DNA of 54,525 bases from Pseudoselenomonas ruminis (GTDB lineage Bacteria > Bacillota > Negativicutes > Selenomonadales > Selenomonadaceae), in assembly GCF_008271295.1 (NCBI RefSeq), contig NZ_VTOY01000013.1, positions 1-54,525 of the forward strand, in the 5' to 3' direction. Positions 25,871 through 31,777 of the stretch are shown here, in pieces; within the stretch, counting starts at the first letter, position 1; each line of letters begins with the position of its first letter. The notes beneath the pieces were generated by a model. It had not been told where the DNA came from, ran no database searches, and saw nothing but the letters and a program-made list of their open reading frames with translations. Made by a program: the position numbers and the translations under genes.

Positions 25871-26524
25871 TTACTTTTTATCTAGTTTTTTCGCCAGGGT
25901 ATTACCCACAAGCTGGACTAGCTGGACTAAGATTATGAGGATGACCACGGTGGCAACCATTACCTCCGGGCGGAAGCGCTGATAGCCGTAGCGGATTGCC
26001 AGATCACCGAGTCCGCCGCCGCCGATAGCACCAGCCATAGCGGATTCGCCGACCAGACTGATGATAACGGTAGTGAGCTGAGCGGTGATGCTGGCCCGTG
26101 ATTCCGGCAGCAGAACCTTCCAGATAATCTGGAACGGCGTAGCGCCCATGGACTGTGCCGCCTCAATAAGACCGTAGGGAACCTCCTTGAGGCTGGTCTC
26201 GACCTGACGGCCGATAAAGGGAATCGAGGCGATGACCAGTGGGACCATAGCGGCTGAGGTGCCGATAGCGGTACCGACAATCATGCGGGTCAGCGGAATG
26301 ATAGCGACCATCAGGATGATAAACGGGATGGATCGGATGACGTTGACAATGGTGCCCAGGCATTTGTTAAAGCCTGGGGACTCCAAAATCTGCCCCTTCC
26401 CTGTGGTATGCAGCAGTACGCCGAGCGGGATGCCGACGATTGAGGCGATGACCATGGATACCACCACCATATAGACGGTTTCACCCAAAGCCTTAGTGAG
26501 CAGTGGAATCATGTCGGTGAACAT
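25871..26524 (-). CDS. metI: Methionine ABC transporter permease MetI
   Basis: 217 aa with five membrane helices. The EAA loop that contacts MetN is seen around GATPFQIIWKVLLPESRASI (about residues 128-147). ATG at 26524 with GAGGAGGTGA 7 bases upstream is preferred to the in-frame TTG at 26530. It overlaps the end of metN by about 30 bases, implying coupled translation. Confidence 0.95.
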   Translation of the reverse strand: MFTDMIPLLTKALGETVYMVVVSMVIASIVGIPLGVLLHTTGKGQILESPGFNKCLGTIVNVIRSIPFIILMVAIIPLTRMIVGTAIGTSAAMVPLVIASIPFIGRQVETSLKEVPYGLIEAAQSMGATPFQIIWKVLLPESRASITAQLTTVIISLVGESAMAGAIGGGGLGDLAIRYGYQRFRPEVMVATVVILIILVQLVQLVGNTLAKKLDKK

Positions 26525-27554
26525 AGCCAATCACCTCCTCTTTGAGATCTTTTGCCTGCAGATAGGCGAGAGCCTCCTGGACGCGTTCATGAGGACCGGT
26601 GAGCCCTATAATCATGCGGCCAAATGGCGTTGACCGAATCTGGTCGAGGTTGCCGAAGAGCATGGTGGTCTCGACCTCCGGGAAATTCCGGATCATGCCG
26701 GCGATGACGGGATCATCGGCGCGTTCGCCGATAAATGTCAACCGAACTAAAAGATAAGCATCAGGTGCCGGCTCCTGCGAGACGATGCTGCCGCGGAAGG
26801 CCGCCGGTAAATCATTCGAGAGCAGTACACTGATGAATTCCTTCGTGATGGGCTGCTGCGGATTCGTAAAGATATCAATGACTGAACCTTGCTCAGCGAT
26901 GACGCCTTTATCGATGACGGCGACCTTATCGCAGATATCCTTGACGACCTGCATCTCATGGGTGATGACAACTACCGTCAGCTGCAGCTTGCGATTGATG
27001 TCGCGGATGAGTTCGAGAATCGCCTTGGTCGTCTGCGGGTCAAGGGCGCTCGTGGCCTCGTCGCACAGTAGAACCTTTGGTTCACTGGCAAGCGCTCTGG
27101 CGATGCCTACACGCTGTTTCTGACCACCGGACAGCTGCGAAGGATACTGATGCGCCTTGGCCTCCAGTCCGACCAGCTTCAAGAGTGGCTGGACCTTCTT
27201 TTCAATCTCATCGGCAGCTGCCCCTGCAAGTTTCAGCGGAAAAGCAATATTCTCATAGACCGTTGCCGATGAAAGCAGATTGAAATGCTGGAAAATCATA
27301 CCGATATCCTTGCGGGCTTCCCGCAGCTCGCTGGCAGACATTTTCGTCAGCTCCTTGCCATCGACGAAGACCTGTCCGGATGTAGGCCGTTCCAGCATGT
27401 TTATGCAGCGTACCAGCGTTGATTTGCCGGCACCGGATAGTCCGATAATGCCGTAGATCTCACCGCGCGCAATCTCAAGATCGATTCCCTTGAGTGCTTT
27501 AACCGGACCGCTCGGGCTGTCGTAAGTTTTCTCTATATGAGAGAGCTTAATCAT
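26493..27554 (-). CDS. metN: Methionine ABC transporter ATP-binding protein MetN
   Basis: 353 aa ATPase of the D/L-methionine importer. Walker A GLSGAGKS (about residues 38-45), Q-loop MIFQHFNLL, signature LSGGQKQR (about 142-149), Walker B VLLCDEATSALD (about 161-172) and the switch His in VVITHEM. The C-terminal 80 residues form the NIL domain that binds methionine and inhibits transport when the cell is replete. ATG at 27554 is 11 bases after GGAGG; ATG 27563 is too close to it. A promoter lies about 45 bases upstream. Confidence 0.95.
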   Translation of the reverse strand: MIKLSHIEKTYDSPSGPVKALKGIDLEIARGEIYGIIGLSGAGKSTLVRCINMLERPTSGQVFVDGKELTKMSASELREARKDIGMIFQHFNLLSSATVYENIAFPLKLAGAAADEIEKKVQPLLKLVGLEAKAHQYPSQLSGGQKQRVGIARALASEPKVLLCDEATSALDPQTTKAILELIRDINRKLQLTVVVITHEMQVVKDICDKVAVIDKGVIAEQGSVIDIFTNPQQPITKEFISVLLSNDLPAAFRGSIVSQEPAPDAYLLVRLTFIGERADDPVIAGMIRNFPEVETTMLFGNLDQIRSTPFGRMIIGLTGPHERVQEALAYLQAKDLKEEVIGYVHRHDSTAH

Positions 27555-27597
27555 AAGCGTCATATCCTCCATTTCCTAGTAGTATTATATGTTTTGA

Positions 27598-27626
27598 ATA
27601 ATAGCACGAGGTTGACACTTTGTCAA
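27598..27626 (-). promoter_or_regulatory. Promoter and possible operator of metNIQ
   Basis: On the minus strand TTGACA (27626-27621), 17-base spacer, TATTAT (27603-27598). The palindrome TTGAC-ACTTT-GTCAA (27612-27626) covers the -35. The predicted leader is only about 35 nt, too short for a SAM riboswitch, so control is probably by a repressor. Confidence 0.65.
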
Positions 27627-27770
27627 TCGTTAAGATAATATAAACTGCTACTATACACTTACAATAGACATTATATCATTAAATACGCACGGAATACACA
27701 AACTGTACGATATAATTTATCGATGCGCACCATAGATTTTTTCTTTGGTGATGAAGAGGGCTTATTTACC

Positions 27771-27799
27771 TTGACATATAATGGTTGACGTGCTACTAT
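27771..27799 (+). promoter_or_regulatory. Promoter of the antisense RNA of toxin-like locus 1
   Basis: TTGACA (27771-27776), 17-base spacer, TACTAT (27794-27799). It faces a terminator 30 bases downstream, so it makes only a very short RNA. Confidence 0.85.
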
Positions 27800-27805
27800 C
27801 AAGGT

Positions 27806-27873
27806 AACGAATGAGAAACAAAAGATGCGAAAACCCCGTTAATCAGCTTAGGACCTGATTAACGGGGTTTTCT
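27806..27873 (+). ncRNA. Putative type I antitoxin RNA of locus 1
   Basis: About 68 nt from the strong promoter to the bidirectional terminator at 27830-27871. It contains GAGAAACAAAAGAT (27813-27826), repeated exactly at 27971-27984 on the same strand. The second copy is the complement of the toxin translation start, so the RNA can pair in trans with the start codon region of the toxin mRNA and also through the shared terminator stem. This is the architecture of RNA II in Fst/par systems. Confidence 0.75.
27830..27871. terminator. Shared bidirectional terminator of toxin-like locus 1
   Basis: 17-bp perfect stem AAAACCCCGTTAATCAG/CTGATTAACGGGGTTTT, closing both the convergent small RNA and the toxin mRNA. 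Confidence 0.9.
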
Positions 27874-27889
27874 ACGTTTTTGGTTAATC

Positions 27890-27979
27890 CTAGTGCGTCA
27901 ACCACCACTCAAATAACTTGAGCAGCACACCGACGATTAACGGAGCAACGATGAGCTCAACGAATTTTTTGAGAAACAA
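27890..27979 (-). CDS. Fst/Ldr-like small hydrophobic peptide, putative type I toxin
   Basis: 29 aa (TTG start) with perfect AGGAGG 8 bases upstream. The peptide has one membrane helix with VAPLIVGVLLKLFEWW, closely matching the APxxVGxxLxxxxxWL pattern of the Fst/Ldr toxin family, then a short polar tail. Such peptides insert into the inner membrane and disturb chromosome and envelope when their RNA antitoxin is lost. In the mRNA, CCTCC (28004-28000) can pair with GGAGG of the ribosome site (27992-27988), which would delay translation as in Fst. Promoter on the minus strand at 28018-28046. Too short for routine gene finding. Confidence 0.8.
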   Translation of the reverse strand: MFLKKFVELIVAPLIVGVLLKLFEWWLTH

Positions 27980-28017
27980 AAGATACACCTCCTTTCATTG
28001 GAGGCTGTATATAGGAT

Positions 28018-28046
28018 AGCATACTTGTGAGGGGAGGAAAAGGTAA
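28018..28046 (-). promoter_or_regulatory. Promoter of toxin-like gene 1
   Basis: On the minus strand TTACCT (28046-28041), 17-base spacer, TATGCT (28023-28018). Confidence 0.6.
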
Positions 28047-28061
28047 TTTACAACAAAATAG

Positions 28062-28105
28062 TTGACAACTTTACATGTTGGTGGTATTGTTGTATGTAAA
28101 GTTGT
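28062..28105 (+). promoter_or_regulatory. Promoter with palindromic operator upstream of the T-box transporter gene
   Basis: TTGACA (28062-28067), 17-base spacer, TATTGT (28085-28090). A perfect 12-bp inverted repeat ACAACTTTACAT (28065-28076)/ATGTAAAGTTGT (28094-28105) spans the -35 and the region just past the -10, where a bound repressor would block polymerase. The gene is thus probably controlled at initiation as well as by the T-box. Confidence 0.8.
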
Positions 28106-28131
28106 AAAGAACAAAACACATATAACACACA

Positions 28132-28441
28132 GTTGATGACGAGAAAGAGTATGCTCACGGTGAGACGCATAGCGAGCCGGGTATGGTGAAAGCCGGCAGT
28201 ACAGCGGGAGCAGAAAATCATCTCCGAGACATGGCGCTGAACGGCAGCAGATCGCTGTCAGTAAGTGGCCACGGCAGCTCCCCGTTATAGGAGCCGCGTA
28301 TGATGGTACGTTGATTGCAGGAAGAAACTATATCGATGCCGCCAGAGTACGTAGTAGAGCGCCATAGCGGACAAAAGCTATGGAATCTGGGTGGTAACGC
28401 GGATATAACGTCCGTCCCTTTACGGGGACGGGCGTTTTTTT
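28132..28441 (+). promoter_or_regulatory. T-box riboswitch leader, probably isoleucine-responsive
   Basis: The conserved T-box sequence is CTGGGTGGTAACGCGGA (28387-28403), followed by a terminator ACGTCCGTCCC/GGGGACGGGCGT plus T-run (28408-28441). Stem I starts with GTTGATGACGAGAAAGAGTA (28132-28151) and has the AGCGAGCCGG...GGTGAAAGCCGGC distal part. The specifier region reads GAAAATCATCTCCGAG. By the common arrangement GAA-A-NNN-A..CTCNGAG the codon is ATC (28217-28219), that is Ile. A one-base shift would read Asn or Ser. Uncharged matching tRNA would favour read-through into the transporter gene. Confidence 0.9.
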
Positions 28442-28482
28442 ATTTTATCAGCAATTAATTTTTATTTTAGGAGGAATCATCT

Positions 28483-29811
28483 ATGGAAAATCTGGACCTT
28501 GACCGACTCAAACGCAAACGGGATTGGCGTATCATCCTGCCGGTATTTTTGGTATCCATTATTGCCTGCATCGATCGCGTCAACGTGGCCTATGCAAAAC
28601 TCACCATGACCCAGGATCTCCCCTGGATTACTCCGGAGGTATTCGGTGCTGGTGCCGGCATCTTCTTTGTCGGTTATCTCATTTTCGAGATTCCTGGATC
28701 GCTGGTGGCCGCAAAATTCTCTGCGACGAAGTGGATCGCCCGCATCATGTTCACCTGGGGATTAGTCTGCGTGGCCATGGCCTTTATGACGACTCAATTC
28801 CATTTCTATCTCTGCCGTTTCCTGCTCGGGGCTTCGGAGGCAAGCCTCTATCCGGTTATCTACTCGATCCTGTTCCCGCGCTGGTTCACGGCGGCGGAAC
28901 GCTCCCGGGCTACGAGCCTGATGCTCACGAGCCTTTTGCTCTCGAACATCATCGGTGCGCCAATGGCTGGTGTCCTCTTAGAGACTTCGTTTTTTGGCAT
29001 GCATGGCTGGCAGGAACTCTTCATTCTGGAGGCCGTTCCGGCCCTGGCTTTTGCCGTATTCTTCTTCTTCTGTGTCAAAGACCGTCCGGATCAGGTTCAT
29101 TGGCTCACGGCGGCTGAGAAAAAATACCTCACGGAAAACTACGAAGCCGAGCAGGCCACTATGCAGGGCCGCAAGAAATACACGGTCCTCAAAGCCTTTA
29201 AAGATCCGAAAGTCCTCAAACTCTGCCTCATTTACTTCCTTTGGGTCGTTGGCTTCTGGGGCTTCTATTTCTGGATGCCGACGGTGCTCAAAGAACTCTC
29301 TGGTCTTTCGACCTCGCTCCTGGGCGGTGCTATCGCCATCCCGATGACGGCAGCTCTGGTCGTGCAGGTCATCATCGGCTATACCTCCACGCGTACGGGG
29401 GATAAAGTCTGGCATGTAGCTGGCGCTCTCTTCGTCGGCGCTGTCGGTCTGGCCTGCTCGCCCCACGCGGGCAGCCTCGGCATGGCCCTCTTCCTCGTCT
29501 GCCTCTCTGCTATCGGTATCCATGCCGCTATGGGCGTGTGGTGGACGATCCCGACAACCTTTCTGACTGGCCCTGCCGCTGCGGCATCCGTAGCCCTCAT
29601 AAACAGCTGCGGCAACATCGGCGGCTGGGTAGGCCCGAACATGATGGCATGGGTCAAAACCACCACGGGCAATTTCGACCTCGGCTATTACGTCATGGGT
29701 GCCTTCATGTTCCTCTCCGGACTGCTGGTTCTTTCTATTAAATATAAAGCCAACGGACAGGTTCGCGAAGATGCCGACCCCGTAGCCAAAGTGGCGACGG
29801 TTGACGCGTAA
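28483..29811 (+). CDS. MFS transporter, anion:cation symporter (ACS)-like family, under T-box control
   Basis: 442 aa with 12 membrane helices. ACS-like features: IIACIDRVNVAYAKLTM (about residues 27-43), GYLIFEIPGSLVAAKF (about 65-80) and CRFLLGASEASLYPVIYSILFPRWF (about 110-134). The family imports organic anions or sugar acids such as phthalate, hexuronate or tartrate. T-box control, if Ile-specific, instead suggests a branched-chain amino acid, 2-oxo acid or precursor. RBS TAGGAGG. It stands alone between two toxin-like loci. The exact substrate cannot be read from sequence. Confidence 0.88.
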   Translation: MENLDLDRLKRKRDWRIILPVFLVSIIACIDRVNVAYAKLTMTQDLPWITPEVFGAGAGIFFVGYLIFEIPGSLVAAKFSATKWIARIMFTWGLVCVAMAFMTTQFHFYLCRFLLGASEASLYPVIYSILFPRWFTAAERSRATSLMLTSLLLSNIIGAPMAGVLLETSFFGMHGWQELFILEAVPALAFAVFFFFCVKDRPDQVHWLTAAEKKYLTENYEAEQATMQGRKKYTVLKAFKDPKVLKLCLIYFLWVVGFWGFYFWMPTVLKELSGLSTSLLGGAIAIPMTAALVVQVIIGYTSTRTGDKVWHVAGALFVGAVGLACSPHAGSLGMALFLVCLSAIGIHAAMGVWWTIPTTFLTGPAAAASVALINSCGNIGGWVGPNMMAWVKTTTGNFDLGYYVMGAFMFLSGLLVLSIKYKANGQVREDADPVAKVATVDA

Positions 29812-29853
29812 TAGATAAGTGGGATATTGTAAGTAGTTTCATAAATAATACAA

Positions 29854-29881
29854 AAGCGCCCGTCGTTTTAGACGGGCGCTT
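29854..29881 (-). terminator. Terminator of toxin-like mRNA 2 (and of the MFS gene from the other side)
   Basis: 11-bp perfect stem AAGCGCCCGTC/GACGGGCGCTT. The T-rich side is on the minus strand; on the plus strand it is weak. A second hairpin, GCCTATGG/CCATAGGC (29882-29906), sits just inside the toxin transcript. Confidence 0.75.
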
Positions 29882-29930
29882 GCCTATGGGTGAACGGTCC
29901 ATAGGCGGAGGATCTTCATACAGTTGCGGA

Positions 29931-30017
29931 TTACCATCTGTCGATCCATCTGACGACGTAACAGCCGATTACGCTAGCCAGTACAGATAGCAAGAAATTG
30001 ATGAGATTTTGTTCCAT
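29931..30017 (-). CDS. Small hydrophobic peptide, putative type I toxin 2
   Basis: 28 aa with an ATG start and GGAGGTGA upstream. It is one membrane helix (LINFLLSVLASVIGCYVV) followed by Arg/Trp-rich RWIDRW, a typical membrane toxin layout; its sequence differs from that of locus 1. In the mRNA AATCACC (30045-30039) can pair with GGTGATT (30028-30022), covering the ribosome site. The promoter overlaps that of a divergent small RNA with complementarity to the start codon region. Not recognised by name; the toxin call is by architecture. Confidence 0.65.
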   Translation of the reverse strand: MEQNLINFLLSVLASVIGCYVVRWIDRW

Positions 30018-30059
30018 AGAAAATCACCTCCAATCGGCGGTGATTCCGCAACGAGTTCT

Positions 30060-30102
30060 ATCTTAGCAGAATATTGAATTTCCCGCAATAGTATGCTATA
30101 CT
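30060..30102. promoter_or_regulatory. Overlapping divergent promoters of toxin-like locus 2
   Basis: Minus strand, toxin: TTGCGG (30088-30083), 17 bases, TAAGAT (30065-30060). Plus strand, small RNA: TTGAAT (30074-30079), 17 bases, TATACT (30097-30102). The promoters overlap, so polymerase occupancy at one should interfere with the other. Confidence 0.7.
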
Positions 30103-30108
30103 GATTGT

Positions 30109-30179
30109 AAGCTAAGGAATTGATGAGATTTCCATAGAGCGCAGGACTGTGGCTTGAACAACCGCAGTTCTTTTTTTTT
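30109..30179 (+). ncRNA. Putative type I antitoxin RNA of locus 2
   Basis: About 70 nt. It contains AATTGATGAGATTT (30118-30131) and CCATAGA (30132-30138), which repeat 29996-30009 and 30014-30020, the complement of the toxin mRNA around its start codon; a 4-base insertion separates the two blocks in the toxin. The 3' end is a terminator hairpin GGACTGTGG/CCGCAGTTC (30144-30170) with nine T. Encoded divergently, so it would act in trans, like IstR on tisB or OhsC on shoB. Confidence 0.7.
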
Positions 30180-30202
30180 GCAGCCGAAAGGCTGCTTTTT
30201 TT
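30180..30202 (+). terminator. Second, strong terminator behind antitoxin RNA 2
   Basis: GCAGCC-GAAA-GGCTGC tetraloop hairpin followed by seven T. It isolates the small RNA from the downstream cassette. Confidence 0.85.
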
Positions 30203-30287
30203 CTTTTCGCGTCATGTATAAAAGTGAGAGGGGCAAGGAACCACTCCTCGAGAAACTACCATCCCATATAGAAAGGAAGTAATCCAA

Positions 30288-30506
30288 ATGGCAAAACGCA
30301 AAGACAACACCACCAAACTCATCTTCAAAGTCGTCATTGGCCAGACGGCCGATGGCAAAGAAAAGCTGGCCCAGCGCACCTATAGCAACATCAACGCCGA
30401 GCTCACGGACGATCAGTTCTATGCGGTAGCCCGTGCCCTGGCCGAGTTCCAGACGGGCACGGTCAGCGCCTACATCCGTCAGGATGCCAGCAGCATCGTA
30501 GCGTAA
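30288..30506 (+). CDS. DUF1659 family small protein
   Basis: 72 aa. The order KLIFKVVIGQTADGKEKLAQRTYSNI, then DDQFYAVARALAEFQTGTV and a short tail, fits the DUF1659 family, whose function is unknown. RBS AAAGGAAG. It begins a three-gene cassette with DUF2922 and YvrJ proteins that occurs in many Firmicutes; the conserved linkage suggests a common, still unknown role. Predicted small alpha/beta, cytoplasmic. Confidence 0.8.
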   Translation: MAKRKDNTTKLIFKVVIGQTADGKEKLAQRTYSNINAELTDDQFYAVARALAEFQTGTVSAYIRQDASSIVA

Positions 30507-30533
30507 CCGTAGATAGCGAAAGGAGAATGCATT

Positions 30534-30749
30534 ATGAAATCCACACTCAAAATCCTCATGAATCTGGCCAACGGCAAAACGACAACGATTACGGTCCCGA
30601 ATCCCCGTGCGGACATCACGAAGGCAGATATCGACGCCTTCGTCGAGGCCATCACCTCCACGAAAGCACTGATTGTCGCCGGCTATCCGGCCGTGGGCCT
30701 CAAAAAGGCTTACATCCAGAACGTGGACGATCAGGAAATCGTCGCATGA
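30534..30749 (+). CDS. DUF2922 family small protein
   Basis: 71 aa. KSTLKILMNLANGKTTTITVPNPRADI followed by VEAITSTKALI and AYIQNVDDQEIVA at the end fits DUF2922. Its C-terminal pattern (xxxDQEIVA) recalls the end of the DUF1659 protein (RQDASSIVA), suggesting the two may be distant relatives. RBS AAAGGAG, 27 bases after DUF1659; its stop overlaps the next start (ATGA). Confidence 0.8.
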   Translation: MKSTLKILMNLANGKTTTITVPNPRADITKADIDAFVEAITSTKALIVAGYPAVGLKKAYIQNVDDQEIVA

Positions 30750-30898
30750 CCATGGAAAACACCATCCTGACGGCAATATCCACCGTTGGCTTCCCCATCG
30801 TAGTCACCTTCTACCTGCTAACCCGTTTCCAGCGCTCGATGGATAACTTCACCGAGCAGCTGGCAAACCTGGTAAAAGAACTTCAACGTCGCCCTTGA
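30746..30898 (+). CDS. YvrJ family membrane peptide
   Basis: 50 aa (ATG 30746, overlapping the previous stop) or 48 aa (ATG 30752). One TM helix (ILTAISTVGFPIVVTFYLLTRF) and a charged amphipathic tail ending KELQRRP, as in the YvrJ family. Function unknown; the overlap implies equimolar synthesis with the DUF2922 protein. Confidence 0.8.
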   Translation: MTMENTILTAISTVGFPIVVTFYLLTRFQRSMDNFTEQLANLVKELQRRP

Positions 30899-30907
30899 GA
30901 TAGAGAA

Positions 30908-30940
30908 AGGCTCCCTGCAGATTGCGGGGAGTCTTTCGTG
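30908..30940 (+). terminator. Terminator of the DUF1659-DUF2922-YvrJ cassette
   Basis: AAGGCTCCC pairs with GGGAGTCTT (one G-T wobble) and is followed by TCGTGT, so the T-tract is weak. Confidence 0.6.
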
Positions 30941-30961
30941 TAAAAAACAATACAAAACCGA

Positions 30962-30990
30962 TTGTAATTTACATTTAATCAATTTATAAT
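30962..30990 (+). promoter_or_regulatory. Promoter of the LytTR-like gene
   Basis: TTGTAA (30962-30967), 17-base spacer, TATAAT (30985-30990). Confidence 0.75.
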
Positions 30991-31050
30991 AATAACAAGG
31001 CGTCTAATGTTTCACACCTGTACTAAATAATGGAAAAGAGGAATCCATCC

Positions 31051-31602
31051 ATGATTTATCCAAACCAACATGAAGTAAACGCCATCGTTCCCTTTACTAC
31101 CGAGGATGGTGGAGAAGGAACCAAAATCCTGACGAGCAGCGGTGCGAGCATCATCCAGGAGAACCGGACCGCGAGCTACATCGTCCAGCACTATGCCGAG
31201 AGCGAGGACAAAACCCTGCGGCTCATTGGGCATCACTATGCGCCGAGTTTGGGAGCCCGCCATGCCTTTCTGCTGCCGATATCGCTCGACATGATACTGG
31301 TAGGGCTGAAGTACCGTACCACGGGCTATAGCACTCATCACCGGACCTGGGCCTATATCAACCTCGGCCATGTCGAAAAGCTCTACGCGGACCCAGAAAG
31401 CAAACGGTACAGCTACATCGAGCTGACCGGCGGCAAGAAACTGCATTTGCTGTGGTCCGTAGCCACCGTCCGGCAAAAACTCGTCGAGGCTCAGTACATC
31501 CATATGCGCCAGCTCCATCAGACACGGCTCGTACTGCAGCGCATCGACAAAAACATGCTGCGCAAAGGTACAGAACCAGGTTGGTTAGGAAATAAGTCCT
31601 AA
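31051..31602 (+). CDS. Putative LytTR-type DNA-binding regulator at the head of the polysaccharide locus
   Basis: 183 aa from ATG 31051 (GAGGA 8 bases upstream; ATG 31030 has no ribosome site). The C-terminal half, from about residue 90, has the LytTR pattern: YINLGHVEKLYADPES, RYSYIELTGGKKLHLLWSVATVRQKL, then YIHMRQLHQTRLVLQRI, comparable with Y-sYI-l-dGkk-l...sl..le..L..f.r-HrsylVn. The N-terminal 90 residues are unassigned; no receiver domain is seen. It lies between its own promoter and terminator, just before the wzz operon, as do many capsule regulators. The assignment is by eye. Confidence 0.55.
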   Translation: MIYPNQHEVNAIVPFTTEDGGEGTKILTSSGASIIQENRTASYIVQHYAESEDKTLRLIGHHYAPSLGARHAFLLPISLDMILVGLKYRTTGYSTHHRTWAYINLGHVEKLYADPESKRYSYIELTGGKKLHLLWSVATVRQKLVEAQYIHMRQLHQTRLVLQRIDKNMLRKGTEPGWLGNKS

Positions 31603-31627
31603 ATTTTTAAGTAAATACTAAGACAAC

Positions 31628-31670
31628 ACGCCTAGATAATTGGAAATAATCGAATTATCTAGGCGTTTTT
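31628..31670 (+). terminator. Terminator of the LytTR-like gene
   Basis: 14-bp perfect stem ACGCCTAGATAATT/AATTATCTAGGCGT followed by TTTTGTG. Confidence 0.9.
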
Positions 31671-31682
31671 GTGTGCGTAAAA

Positions 31683-31711
31683 TTGACATAGGCTTACACG
31701 AATAATATAAT
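31683..31711 (+). promoter_or_regulatory. Consensus promoter of the exopolysaccharide operon
   Basis: TTGACA (31683-31688), 17-base spacer, TATAAT (31706-31711): a perfect sigma-A promoter, about 60 nt ahead of wzz. Confidence 0.9.
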
Positions 31712-31777
31712 TGCAATAGATGCGTGCAGATAATAGTGCATATTGAAATATAAGAAGAAATAGGGGAGAACAATCAC

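Noticed and set aside
27555-27600. SAM riboswitch upstream of metNIQ
   Set aside because: The predicted transcript leader is only about 35 nt, with no S-box elements such as the conserved kink-turn stem.
30096-30776. 226-aa minus-strand ORF over the DUF1659/DUF2922 genes
   Set aside because: It has no ribosome site and covers the antitoxin RNA and two recognisable small genes on the other strand.
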